In this document: positions 6,218 through 11,684 of the stretch, in pieces | How the letters are laid out: the number at the start of each line of letters is the position of its first letter | How positions within the stretch are numbered: the first letter of the stretch is position 1 | IMG/VR virus record: IMGVR_UViG_3300046329_000062 | Coordinates: 1 to 22,181 of that record | Length of the DNA: 22,181 nt | From: a virus | Direction: 5' to 3' (one strand) | Notes under the pieces: model-generated | Seen by the model: the letters and a program-made list of their open reading frames with translations, nothing else | What the model was told of the DNA's origin: nothing | Databases searched by the model: none | Translations under genes and position numbers: made by a program

Positions 6218-6284
6218 CAAGGCTAGGTGGATACACCGAAAAGCGGACTTCGCCCCCGCCTGCCTTGATATTTTTAAGGGCGAA
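6218..6284 (+). ncRNA. Structured leader A: three-way junction with pseudoknot, upstream of a Rha gene
   Basis: The closing stem CAAGGC (6218-6223) pairs with GCCTTG (6262-6267). Inside are hairpin GGTG-GATA-CACC (6226-6237), joiner GAAAA, and hairpin GCGG (6243-6246)/CCGC (6256-6259) with a 9-base loop. Loop bases TTCGCCC (6249-6255) are exactly complementary to GGGCGAA (6278-6284), giving a 7-bp pseudoknot. That strand ends 3 bases before the AAAAGG Shine-Dalgarno. The same architecture recurs at 9915-9978 with compensatory changes in the closing stem, the first hairpin and the pseudoknot. It most likely controls translation of the Rha gene. No named class is recognised. Confidence 0.8.
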
Positions 6285-6302
6285 TTTAAAAGGCGATTAA
6301 AT

Positions 6303-7013
6303 ATGAATTTAGTAAATAAAAACGTAACAATAACAAGTCTTGAACTTGTAGAATTTATCAATGCTAGTCGTACTGAAGGGGCTTCTGAACTTCGGCACGA
6401 TAACTTTATGGCTAAAGTACCACAAGTGTTAGGTGAAGCTAACGCTCCTAAATTTTTAGGAACGCAAACTTATGGCAATAACAACATCAGAAGTATATAC
6501 AACTTCCCAAAGCGTGAAGCGTGTTTAATGGCGATGTCATATAGTTATGACTTGCAAGCTAAAGTATTTGATAGAATGACAGAACTTGAGCAGTCTAATA
6601 AGCCATCGTTATCCATACAGCCAGTAGATTTACCAATTTTAGAAAAACTTAATATTATTGAGAAAGCAAAATTAACTTTAGGTAACGAAGATACAAAGCA
6701 GTTATTCCCATTAATTTGGCAGTCAATAAGCGATGGAATACAAAACGATATTGTCGCTATGTTTGGTAATACTACACCACTTATAAAATCTAATATAACA
6801 GTTCCACTTGATATTGTAGAAATTGCTAAACGAAATAACATTACAATACCACAAAACTTAAAAGGCCCTTTAGGTAAGTATGTTAAAGCAAACTCATCAG
6901 TACCATCAGTAGTTACAGAGCGTGTAATTAATGGTAGTATTAGACAAAGTAATGCTTATACTAATTATGACGAAATATTAAAATTAATCAAACAAAAGTT
7001 AAATTTAACATAA
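6303..7013 (+). CDS. Rha-family phage regulatory protein
   Basis: A 236-residue protein. The open frame reaches back to 6210, but those codons lie in the structured leader; the ATG at 6303 after AAAAGG is preferred. Residues ~1-100 form a Rha domain (TSLELVEFINASR, LRHDNFMAKVPQVLGE, then YNFPKREACLMAMSYSYDLQAKVFDRMTELE). The C-terminal ~50 residues (LKGPLGKYVKANSSVPSVV, TERVINGSIRQSNAY) resemble a small domain common at the ends of phage Rha and antirepressor proteins. There is no KilAC domain, unlike the 1067 gene. It probably acts in lysogeny or host-range control; the target is unknown. Confidence 0.85.
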   Translation: MNLVNKNVTITSLELVEFINASRTEGASELRHDNFMAKVPQVLGEANAPKFLGTQTYGNNNIRSIYNFPKREACLMAMSYSYDLQAKVFDRMTELEQSNKPSLSIQPVDLPILEKLNIIEKAKLTLGNEDTKQLFPLIWQSISDGIQNDIVAMFGNTTPLIKSNITVPLDIVEIAKRNNITIPQNLKGPLGKYVKANSSVPSVVTERVINGSIRQSNAYTNYDEILKLIKQKLNLT

Positions 7014-7016
7014 TTA

Positions 7017-7027
7017 TATGGTATAAT
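7017..7027 (+). promoter_or_regulatory. Extended -10 promoter TATGGTATAAT for kissing-hairpin RNA B
   Basis: The 11-mer TATGGTATAAT starts 3 bases after the Rha stop codon and is identical to the one at 10351. The first hairpin of the RNA starts 11 bases after the -10. A weak TTAAAT sits at the -35 position, so the extended -10 probably carries recognition. Confidence 0.7.
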
Positions 7028-7038
7028 ATATATATAAT

Positions 7039-7135
7039 ATTAGAAATTGATGCACGAACATCTATAGTTTCTAATCTATTTTTTAGCCCGTTAGTTTATG
7101 CGTTCGTGCGCATAGACTAGCGGGTTTCTTTTTTT
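7039..7135 (+). ncRNA. Kissing-hairpin RNA B: complementary hexaloops plus terminator
   Basis: Hairpin 1 has an 8-bp outer stem ATTAGAAA (7039-7046)/TTTCTAAT (7068-7075) and an inner stem GATG/CATC closing hexaloop CACGAA (7053-7058). Hairpin 2 has a 16-bp stem (7087-7102 with 7109-7124, two G-T pairs) closing hexaloop TTCGTG (7103-7108), followed by a T-rich run. The two hexaloops are exact complements, as in RNA A but with a different sequence. The transcript would be about 100 nt. It precedes the accessory cassette starting at 7150. Confidence 0.75.
7087..7135 (+). terminator. Strong intrinsic terminator ahead of the accessory cassette
   Basis: A 16-bp stem with CCCG at its base and CGGG on the 3' side is followed by TTTCTTTTTTT. 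It ends about 15 bases before the ATG at 7150. Transcripts reaching the cassette must pass it, so either attenuation or a separate small RNA is expected. Confidence 0.85.
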
Positions 7136-7149
7136 ATAAAAGTAAATTT

Positions 7150-7617
7150 ATGAAAAATAAACGTATAAAAAAGTATAAACCAAAGTCAATAGATTTGACT
7201 GGCGGTATATTCAAGTTACAGCAAATTGACTTATCAAACACTTATGTATCAAAAGAGTATGCTTTGGCAGAGTATACAAGGTCAAACAATGCGTTTATAA
7301 AACTTAAATCAAACACTTGTACGACTAGTGATTTTGATGATTTAGTGAACGGTTTGCATTTAATCAAAGAATTAACTAGGTTCGTTGAAGTTGATCTAGA
7401 TATTAACGAAAGATACAGCAATGTTGCACGTCGGCTTAGTTTAGTATTTGAAACTGCACAGAAGGTATGTATGTATATATGCCCGCCAGATATGTTTGAC
7501 GATATTGATAAGCTACTGATTTACTTATTAAAAGTTTTACCGAAAATCTATCTTGCTGAATATTACACAGCATACGCAAATATTAAAGTAATGATTGAAA
7601 ATTCTAAGGAGTTATAA
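7150..7617 (+). CDS. Hypothetical phage protein, first gene of the accessory cassette
   Basis: A 155-residue protein with a basic N-terminus (MKNKRIKKYKPKS). Helical segments follow (ELTRFVEVDLDINERYSNVARRL, DDIDKLLIYLLKVLPKIYLAEYY). No family is recognised, and there is no signal peptide or clear membrane segment. The ribosome-binding site is weak (AAAAGT). A strong terminator sits just upstream, and four further genes follow within a few bases of each other, so it opens a small operon. Confidence 0.75.
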   Translation: MKNKRIKKYKPKSIDLTGGIFKLQQIDLSNTYVSKEYALAEYTRSNNAFIKLKSNTCTTSDFDDLVNGLHLIKELTRFVEVDLDINERYSNVARRLSLVFETAQKVCMYICPPDMFDDIDKLLIYLLKVLPKIYLAEYYTAYANIKVMIENSKEL

Positions 7618-7620
7618 AAA

Positions 7621-7752
7621 ATGGATTATTTAATAGTTTTTAATTTGATAATGTTGGTTTGGATAACATTTATTGCTTATTTAATTTTAATATTATTAAG
7701 TCAAGAGAACGAAGAGTTCTTTAATGAAATAACCGATTTTTACGAGTATTAA
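7621..7752 (+). CDS. Small single-pass membrane protein (43 residues)
   Basis: ATG at 7621 follows AAGGAG with good spacing, one of the best ribosome-binding sites in this cassette. The peptide has a long hydrophobic segment at residues 3-27 (YLIVFNLIMLVWITFIAYLI and onward) and an acidic tail (SQENEEFFNEITDFYEY). It lies 3 bases after the previous stop and 1 base before the next start. The function is unknown. A membrane-anchored accessory or exclusion factor is possible but not shown. Confidence 0.75.
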   Translation: MDYLIVFNLIMLVWITFIAYLILILLSQENEEFFNEITDFYEY

Positions 7753-7753
7753 A

Positions 7754-7999
7754 ATGGAAAAGATAAACAATATACAATTTACACTTAAACGTGTTGAGCA
7801 AGTAGAGTTATTAAGGCGGCTACTTTATAAAGTACAGGAGCTTAAACATAAAGGGGTTATGGATATTCAAAACGAAATATTAGTTTTAGAAACTATGGCT
7901 TTAAATTTAACTAATTTTAATAGTAAAACTTGTGAAAATTCATTCATAGGTTTTTTAGAAAATAAAGCAATAGAAGAGGTGGAAGAATGGCAAAAGTAA
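7754..7999 (+). CDS. Small helical phage protein of unknown function
   Basis: An 81-residue protein, largely helical, with a leucine-rich amphipathic first half (VELLRRLLYKVQELKHKGVMDIQNEILVLE, seen as heptad-like spacing) and an acidic end (AIEEVEEWQK). It starts 1 base after the micro membrane protein and overlaps the next gene by 13 bases, so it is translated within the cassette. No family is recognised. Confidence 0.7.
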   Translation: MEKINNIQFTLKRVEQVELLRRLLYKVQELKHKGVMDIQNEILVLETMALNLTNFNSKTCENSFIGFLENKAIEEVEEWQK

Positions 8000-8466
8000 A
8001 ATTTATAATTCAGATGGGGAAATACAAGGTTTATGATTTTCCGTGTAATATAAAAATGCTGCCTAGTACTTTATACTTAACAGCTAATCAAATAGAAGAT
8101 GAGACGTTAGACTTTATAAAAAATGTTATCATAGGCAGTACAGCAATAGTATTTACTAATAACCCATACGCTCTTAACACATTTATGTTAGTTGATAAAG
8201 CGATGAGGTTAATAACAACTGATTCGCTTTCAAACCCTGACATAGACATAGAACGCTATGTGCAAGGTGGTCTATTGGATTGTGTAAAAACTCTTCTTGC
8301 ATTAGGTATTTATAGTATAGATGTACAGGCATATCAAGATGGTGTGGAGATACCGAAAGAGTATGATGTTATATCAGATGATAATATACTTAACAATCAT
8401 TTAAAATCATTCAACGATAGGTACACAGATTTACTTGAATTAGAACTGCTATTAAATAATGAATAA
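7987..8466 (+). CDS. Hypothetical protein paired with the downstream ATPase
   Basis: A 159-residue protein starting at an ATG preceded by GAGGTGG. The N-terminus looks like beta-strands (KVKFIIQMGKYKVYDF), and the rest is mixed with an acidic C-terminal half (DDNILNNHLKSFNDRYTDLLELELLLNNE). No catalytic motif was found and no family is recognised. It is separated by 5 bases from the ABC-type ATPase gene, so the two may be partners, but this is positional inference. Confidence 0.75.
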   Translation: MAKVKFIIQMGKYKVYDFPCNIKMLPSTLYLTANQIEDETLDFIKNVIIGSTAIVFTNNPYALNTFMLVDKAMRLITTDSLSNPDIDIERYVQGGLLDCVKTLLALGIYSIDVQAYQDGVEIPKEYDVISDDNILNNHLKSFNDRYTDLLELELLLNNE

Positions 8467-8471
8467 AAAAA

Positions 8472-9080
8472 ATGGAAAATGAAAAAATAAACAGGTCAAA
8501 AGGCAAGGCACAACGTAAAGCGATTAATTTTGACGAACTTTATGCTGAGGTAAAGGCTGGTAAATTAATTGCACTAACCGGTAAAAATGGAATTGGTAAA
8601 ACTTATTCTCTTAATATTTTAATATACAACCTATGTAAAAATACAATGGAATTTGACAATAGAAGTGTATTATTTAATACAAGAAGTATGGGGTCTGATA
8701 AAAGTGGTTATGTTGGATACGCTTCAGTTAGCAAAGCTATAGGCGGTGAAGCTCTTGCTACATTTTTAGAAAGAAAATTTCATAGTTCACATGGACAATC
8801 TATAGCATCAGATATTGTTGAATTTTTACTAATGACGAAAAACGAGGATGTTATATTTTTTGATGAGCCTGAAACCGCTTTGGATTTAAACGCAAAAAAT
8901 GAGATATTAAAAATATTTAATCGGGACAAGAAGTTTAGACCAATTATTATCGCTACAAACTGTCCTTTCTTTATATTAAAATCGGACGTTATTTTTGAAT
9001 TAACTAAAAAAGAATGTAGAAAAATTAGTGCTATAGAAAGAGTTGTTTTAAAAAACAATATTATAAAAATGATTGATTAA
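8472..9080 (+). CDS. Single-domain ABC-type ATPase (AAA, COG3910-like)
   Basis: A 202-residue protein. Walker A is GKNGIGKT (37-44). A signature-like SHGQS lies at 106-110, and Walker B with the catalytic acid is VIFFDEPETALD (DEPE 131-134). The order and the SHGQ...DEPE spacing match predicted ATPases of the COG3910 type, found singly in bacteria and phages. The usual H-loop (ATHSP) is ATNCP here, so the switch histidine is replaced by Asn163. There are no membrane segments, so it is not a transporter on its own. Stand-alone ATPases like this appear in defence, exclusion and DNA-repair settings; its role here is open. The gene ends inside a terminator-like hairpin. Confidence 0.85.
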   Translation: MENEKINRSKGKAQRKAINFDELYAEVKAGKLIALTGKNGIGKTYSLNILIYNLCKNTMEFDNRSVLFNTRSMGSDKSGYVGYASVSKAIGGEALATFLERKFHSSHGQSIASDIVEFLLMTKNEDVIFFDEPETALDLNAKNEILKIFNRDKKFRPIIIATNCPFFILKSDVIFELTKKECRKISAIERVVLKNNIIKMID

Positions 9081-9102
9081 GTAAACAGGCTTACTTAATT
9101 TT
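9076..9102 (+). terminator. Hairpin with T-run at the end of the ATPase gene
   Basis: ATTAAGTAA (9076-9084) and TTACTTAAT (9091-9099) form a perfect 9-bp stem with hexaloop ACAGGC, followed by TTTT. The stem is AT-rich, so termination may be partial. It overlaps the ATPase stop codon and closes the cassette that begins after the terminator at 7087. Confidence 0.6.
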
Positions 9103-9131
9103 AAAGTAATGAATAAACAAGGAGAAATAAA

Positions 9132-9380
9132 ATGAGAGGTTTAATTTTATTAATTTGTGCTACTTTACTATTTGGTTGTGGTGAAAAAGATGATACTAAA
9201 TGGAAGCAGGCTGGCTGTCCGATTTACAAAGCGATTTACAAAGATTATGCTGGGGTTTGGCTTCGTGCCTATGAATTTCTTGTGGAAGAAGGGAAAACTT
9301 TTATTGAACAAAAAGGTGCGGGTGGTCTTTATTATGTTGAAGCTGAAGTAAAATATACTTGTAAAGGAATAACAAAATGA
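9132..9380 (+). CDS. Small phage lipoprotein
   Basis: An 82-residue protein with a short lipoprotein signal peptide: basic start MRGL, hydrophobic LILLICATLL, then lipobox LLFGC with Cys16 as the acylated residue. The mature part has about 66 residues and two further cysteines (C29 and C77), which could form a disulfide in the periplasm. The ATG follows a strong AAGGAG. The stop overlaps the next gene in an ATGA junction. Phage lipoproteins of this size often mediate superinfection exclusion or serve as lysis spanins. Its place outside the lysis block favours exclusion, but that is inference. Confidence 0.8.
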   Translation: MRGLILLICATLLFGCGEKDDTKWKQAGCPIYKAIYKDYAGVWLRAYEFLVEEGKTFIEQKGAGGLYYVEAEVKYTCKGITK

Positions 9381-9907
9381 GTAATAACAAAGTAGACGAA
9401 GTAAACAATCCGCCGTGGTATGAATCTGAAGGTGGCGTGAAGTGTATAGAGATAACAAGACACATGAATAGTAACCTAGGACACGTTATTAGATACGTAT
9501 GGCGTGCAGGTAAAAAAGGTGAGGGCGTAGAGTTTGCAATTAAAGATTTAAATAAGGCAATGGTTTATTTAAAAGACGAAATACAAAGGCTAAAAGATAA
9601 CGAGGCTAAAAATAAAAAGGCGGAGGAGATAAAAGAAGTTAGCAGTGAAAATGAAATTTGCTATGAAAGATTGAAGATAATCTATAATGATATAAATGAC
9701 CTGCAAAAGCAAAAACTATACTTTATGAGTATTGATGCAGAGTTCACAACAGACCCAACTATGTTAAAGTCCGATGCAATTAAAAGACTTGATGAAAAGT
9801 TATATAAGTTAGAAAGTGAGGCTATTACAGAGCATAAAAAGATCAATAAAATATATAATAGGCTATTATATAAACAAAAGATAGCCTTAACACAATCTAT
9901 GCTATAA
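9377..9907 (+). CDS. DUF3310-domain protein with coiled-coil C-terminus
   Basis: The N-terminal ~70 residues match DUF3310 (often annotated as phage nucleotide kinase-like): NPPWYESEGGVKCIEITRHM, then GHVIRYVWRAGKKGEGVEFAIKDLNKAMVYLKDE. In typical members the first motif is NPxHY, so the histidine is replaced by Trp-Tyr (PPWY) here. The remaining ~100 residues form a charged helical extension not typical of the short family members (176 residues in all). It overlaps the lipoprotein gene by 4 bases. Its biochemical role is unproven in the family. Confidence 0.85.
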   Translation: MSNNKVDEVNNPPWYESEGGVKCIEITRHMNSNLGHVIRYVWRAGKKGEGVEFAIKDLNKAMVYLKDEIQRLKDNEAKNKKAEEIKEVSSENEICYERLKIIYNDINDLQKQKLYFMSIDAEFTTDPTMLKSDAIKRLDEKLYKLESEAITEHKKINKIYNRLLYKQKIALTQSML

Positions 9908-9908
9908 T
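9898..9908 (+). promoter_or_regulatory. Extended -10 promoter TATGCTATAAT for pseudoknot RNA leader B
   Basis: This 11-mer is identical to that at 1759. It overlaps the stop codon of the DUF3310 gene. The leader's closing stem begins 6 bases after the -10, so the transcript should start at the first paired base. No -35 hexamer is evident. Confidence 0.7.
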
Positions 9909-9914
9909 CTATAT

Positions 9915-9978
9915 TAAGGCTAGGGGGATACCCCGAAAAGCGGCTTCATTCACCGCCTGCCTTATTTAACTTGAATGG
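9915..9978 (+). ncRNA. Structured leader B: three-way junction with pseudoknot, upstream of a Rha gene
   Basis: The closing stem TAAGGC (9915-9920) pairs with GCCTTA (9959-9964). Hairpin GGGG-GATA-CCCC (9923-9934), joiner GAAAA (9935-9939) and hairpin GCGG/CCGC with a 9-base loop (9944-9952) follow. Loop bases CATTCA (9947-9952) pair with TGAATG (9972-9977), with one further T-G pair. The layout, loop size, GATA loop and GAAAA joiner equal those of leader A (6218-6284), while paired bases differ in a compensatory way. The pseudoknot strand ends 5 bases before AAAGGAA, the ribosome-binding site of the Rha gene at 9998. Confidence 0.8.
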
Positions 9979-9997
9979 TTTTTAAAGGAATGATTAA

Positions 9998-10348
9998 ATG
10001 AAACTATTAATGAGTAGCCGCAGGATTGCGGAATTGACAGGTAAAAAACATTCTAATGTATTGCGTGATATTCGTAATATGTTACAAGTGCTTGGCATAG
10101 AAAAATCAACTTATAGCTGCACTTATTTAGGTGGTAACGGTAGTAACTGGGCAATGTATCTTTTACCGTATAACGAGACTATTTGCTTGCTTACTGGTTA
10201 TAATATGGATATGAAAATGGCAGTAATAAATGCTTTGCAACAGGTAAATAAATCTAATAAACCAGCCTGCATAGAAACTTATATTAAAGAGTTAGAAAAA
10301 TTAATTAAAATTAAAAAATATTATAAATATATATACCTAAAATTATAA
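9998..10348 (+). CDS. Short Rha-family protein (Rha domain only)
   Basis: A 116-residue protein consisting almost only of the Rha domain: MSSRRIAELTGKKHSNVLRDIRNML, then a YLLPYNETICLLTGYNMDMKMAVINALQQV block. A short basic helix (YIKELEKLIKIKKYYKYIYLKL) replaces the C-terminal domains of the other two Rha proteins. The ATG follows AAAGGAA, directly after the pseudoknot leader. It could act as a competitor of, or dimer partner to, the longer paralogues; that is inference. Confidence 0.85.
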   Translation: MKLLMSSRRIAELTGKKHSNVLRDIRNMLQVLGIEKSTYSCTYLGGNGSNWAMYLLPYNETICLLTGYNMDMKMAVINALQQVNKSNKPACIETYIKELEKLIKIKKYYKYIYLKL

Positions 10349-10350
10349 GA

Positions 10351-10361
10351 TATGGTATAAT
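10351..10361 (+). promoter_or_regulatory. Extended -10 promoter TATGGTATAAT for the tRNA-like RNA and tRNA cluster
   Basis: Identical 11-mer to that at 7017. The 5' end of the tRNA-like acceptor stem lies 9 bases after the -10 (10370), where transcription would begin. The tRNA-Trp, tRNA-Arg and ninB genes follow on the same strand and may share the transcript. Confidence 0.7.
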
Positions 10362-10369
10362 ATCTTTGT

Positions 10370-10472
10370 TGGTGCGTAAGATGATATATATCATATGAGT
10401 AAAGAAACCCGCTGAATAGGACTACACATCCAGTCGGAGGCGGAAGTTGCTGGTGAAAACCCAGCCGCACCA
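10370..10472 (+). ncRNA. tRNA-like structured RNA of unknown class
   Basis: TGGTGCG (10370-10376) pairs with CGCACCA (10466-10472), a 7-bp acceptor-like stem. It stacks directly on GCTGG-(TGAAAAC)-CCAGC (10449-10465), a 5-bp stem with a 7-base loop, exactly the size of a tRNA T-arm but without the TTC loop start. The middle holds ATGAT/ATCAT (10381-10394), CCGC (10409)/GCGG (10440) and, inside it, GACT/AGTC. No CCA is encoded. Normal tRNAs follow at 10540 and 10621. The remaining spacer 10473-10539 shows only a weak CGCCA/TGGCG pairing. Confidence 0.55.
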
Positions 10473-10539
10473 CTTACAAAACACAGTCGCCACGCCTAAT
10501 TCTTTACAGAAAATGCGAAGCCTTGGCGGTTATTACATA

Positions 10540-10614
10540 GGTGGGTAAGTGTTACGGTAGCACACGGGATTCCAAATCCTTGAAGAGGTAGTTCAATTCT
10601 ATCACCCACCGCCA
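10540..10614 (+). tRNA. tRNA-Trp (anticodon CCA)
   Basis: A 75-nt cloverleaf with encoded CCA. The acceptor GGTGGGT/ACCCACC is perfect and the discriminator base is G, as in bacterial tRNA-Trp. The D-stem is GTG/CAC. Anticodon loop TTCCAAA carries CCA at 10572-10574. The T-arm GGTAG/CTATC holds loop TTCAATT. The outermost anticodon-stem pair (27-43) is C-T, a mismatch, and the next is G-T, so this arm is weaker than usual. Confidence 0.92.
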
Positions 10615-10620
10615 AACAAT

Positions 10621-10695
10621 ACGGCGTTCGTATAAAGGATAATACATTGGTCTTCTACACCTATAATGGGAGTTCAATTCTCTCACGCCGTACCA
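10621..10695 (+). tRNA. tRNA-Arg (anticodon TCT)
   Basis: A 75-nt cloverleaf with encoded CCA and a perfect acceptor ACGGCGT/ACGCCGT. The D-stem is GTA/TAC. Anticodon loop CTTCTAC carries TCT at 10654-10656, reading AGA/AGG, codons favoured in AT-rich phage genes. The T-arm GGGAG/CTCTC holds loop TTCAATT. The anticodon stem has one T-T mismatch (28-42), and the variable loop has four bases. It lies 6 bases after tRNA-Trp. Confidence 0.92.
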
Positions 10696-10707
10696 ATAAA
10701 GAATAAT

Positions 10708-11118
10708 ATGAAACGTAAAATTATTATCAATCAACAAACTTTAAACGATGTAAAAAATTTAATCAGTTCTTTTTTAAAATTAAAGATTAATAATAATGTT
10801 GCACTGTATCTTGAAGAAGATAAATTAACAGTTAAAAAACAAACTAGAAGTCTTGAACAGAATGATAAGATGTGGGCGATGCTAACTGACGTTAGTAATC
10901 AATGCGTACACTTCAATAAAAAGTATTCTCCTGAAGACTGGAAAGATATATTTACGGCTTCAATCAATGATGAATTAAGAGTTACACCTACAATTAACGG
11001 CGATAAGATGATTTTATTGGGGTTAAGTACAAGTAAGATGAATAAGGTTCAACTATCTAATTTAATAGCGTTTATTCAAGCACATGGCAATTTAAACTGT
11101 GTAAAATGGACGGCGTAA
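10708..11118 (+). CDS. ninB: NinB-like recombination protein
   Basis: The protein has 136 residues from the ATG at 10708; the frame stays open to 10666, but that part lies in tRNA-Arg. It matches lambda NinB (Orf): TRSLEQNDKMWAMLTDVSNQ, then YSPEDWKDIFTASI and GLSTSKMNKVQLSNLIAFIQAHG, ending CVKWTA. NinB binds single-stranded DNA and SSB and supports Red-type recombination in place of RecFOR. It overlaps ninG by 13 bases. The ribosome-binding site is poor (AAAGAAT), so expression may depend on processing of the tRNA-bearing transcript. Confidence 0.92.
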   Translation: MKRKIIINQQTLNDVKNLISSFLKLKINNNVALYLEEDKLTVKKQTRSLEQNDKMWAMLTDVSNQCVHFNKKYSPEDWKDIFTASINDELRVTPTINGDKMILLGLSTSKMNKVQLSNLIAFIQAHGNLNCVKWTA

Positions 11119-11684
11119 AAAAGCATACTTGCAAGGTATGCAAAGTAAAGTATATTAAGACTAAGCCATTGCAGTCTGTTTGTGGTTTTGAATGTTCGTT
11201 AGTTTTAAGCAAAACAAAAACTAAAAAAGAAAAATCAATCAAATTAATAATTAAAGACGATAAAAAAAATACCAAACAAAAACTTGAGGCACTAAAAACT
11301 AAGCCCGAATTAGTCAAAGAATTACAAATAGTATTTAATGCTTATATCAGACAGCGAGACTACGGCAATGACTGTATCAGTTGTCAAAAGCCAATTTTAT
11401 GGGGTTTAAGAAGCACTGGAGGGGTTTGTGATGCTGGACACTATCTAAGTATAGGTTCACGTCCTAATCTTCGGTTTAACAAAGATAACGTAAATGCACA
11501 GTGCAAACACTGTAATAACTTTTTAGCGGGCAATGTTTTAGAGTATCGCAAAGGTTTAATAAATAAAATAGGACTGCAAAAAGTTGAAGCGTTAGAGTGT
11601 GATCAATCAGTCAATAAGTATTCGCGAGAAGATTTAAAAACTATGATTAGCGAATACAAGTTAAAAATTAAAAATAAACTATGA
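11106..11684 (+). CDS. ninG: NinG (Rap) recombination endonuclease
   Basis: A 192-residue protein. An N-terminal zinc site has C9, C12, C26 and C30 (CKVC ... CGFEC). A lysine-rich linker follows. The C-terminal core matches NinG/Rap: CISCQKPILWGLR, DAGHYLSIGSRPNLRF, NVNAQCKHCNNFLAGN, then YRKGLINKIGLQKVE. Rap is a Holliday-junction and branched-DNA endonuclease in lambda-type phages. It overlaps ninB upstream and the HigA-like gene downstream (ATGA). Finding the lambda nin pair next to a Mu-type tail block shows the mosaic nature of this phage. Confidence 0.94.
   Translation: MDGVKKHTCKVCKVKYIKTKPLQSVCGFECSLVLSKTKTKKEKSIKLIIKDDKKNTKQKLEALKTKPELVKELQIVFNAYIRQRDYGNDCISCQKPILWGLRSTGGVCDAGHYLSIGSRPNLRFNKDNVNAQCKHCNNFLAGNVLEYRKGLINKIGLQKVEALECDQSVNKYSREDLKTMISEYKLKIKNKL

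Noticed and set aside
6218-6284. Hammerhead-type ribozyme
   Set aside because: A three-way junction with a GAAAA joiner looks similar at first, but the CUGANGA strand is absent and the other joiners (TA, CT) do not fit the catalytic core.
6210-6302. N-terminal extension of the Rha protein (31 residues)
   Set aside because: These codons overlap the structured leader, and the ATG at 6303 has a Shine-Dalgarno and starts the Rha domain.
10401-10480. Cobalamin riboswitch
   Set aside because: GGTGAAAA-x-CC after GGAAG resembles the P5 region of B12 riboswitches, but the B12 box is not found, the core around it does not fit, and no B12-related gene follows.
10666-10707. Longer NinB start
   Set aside because: It lies within the tRNA-Arg gene; NinB homology starts after the ATG at 10708.
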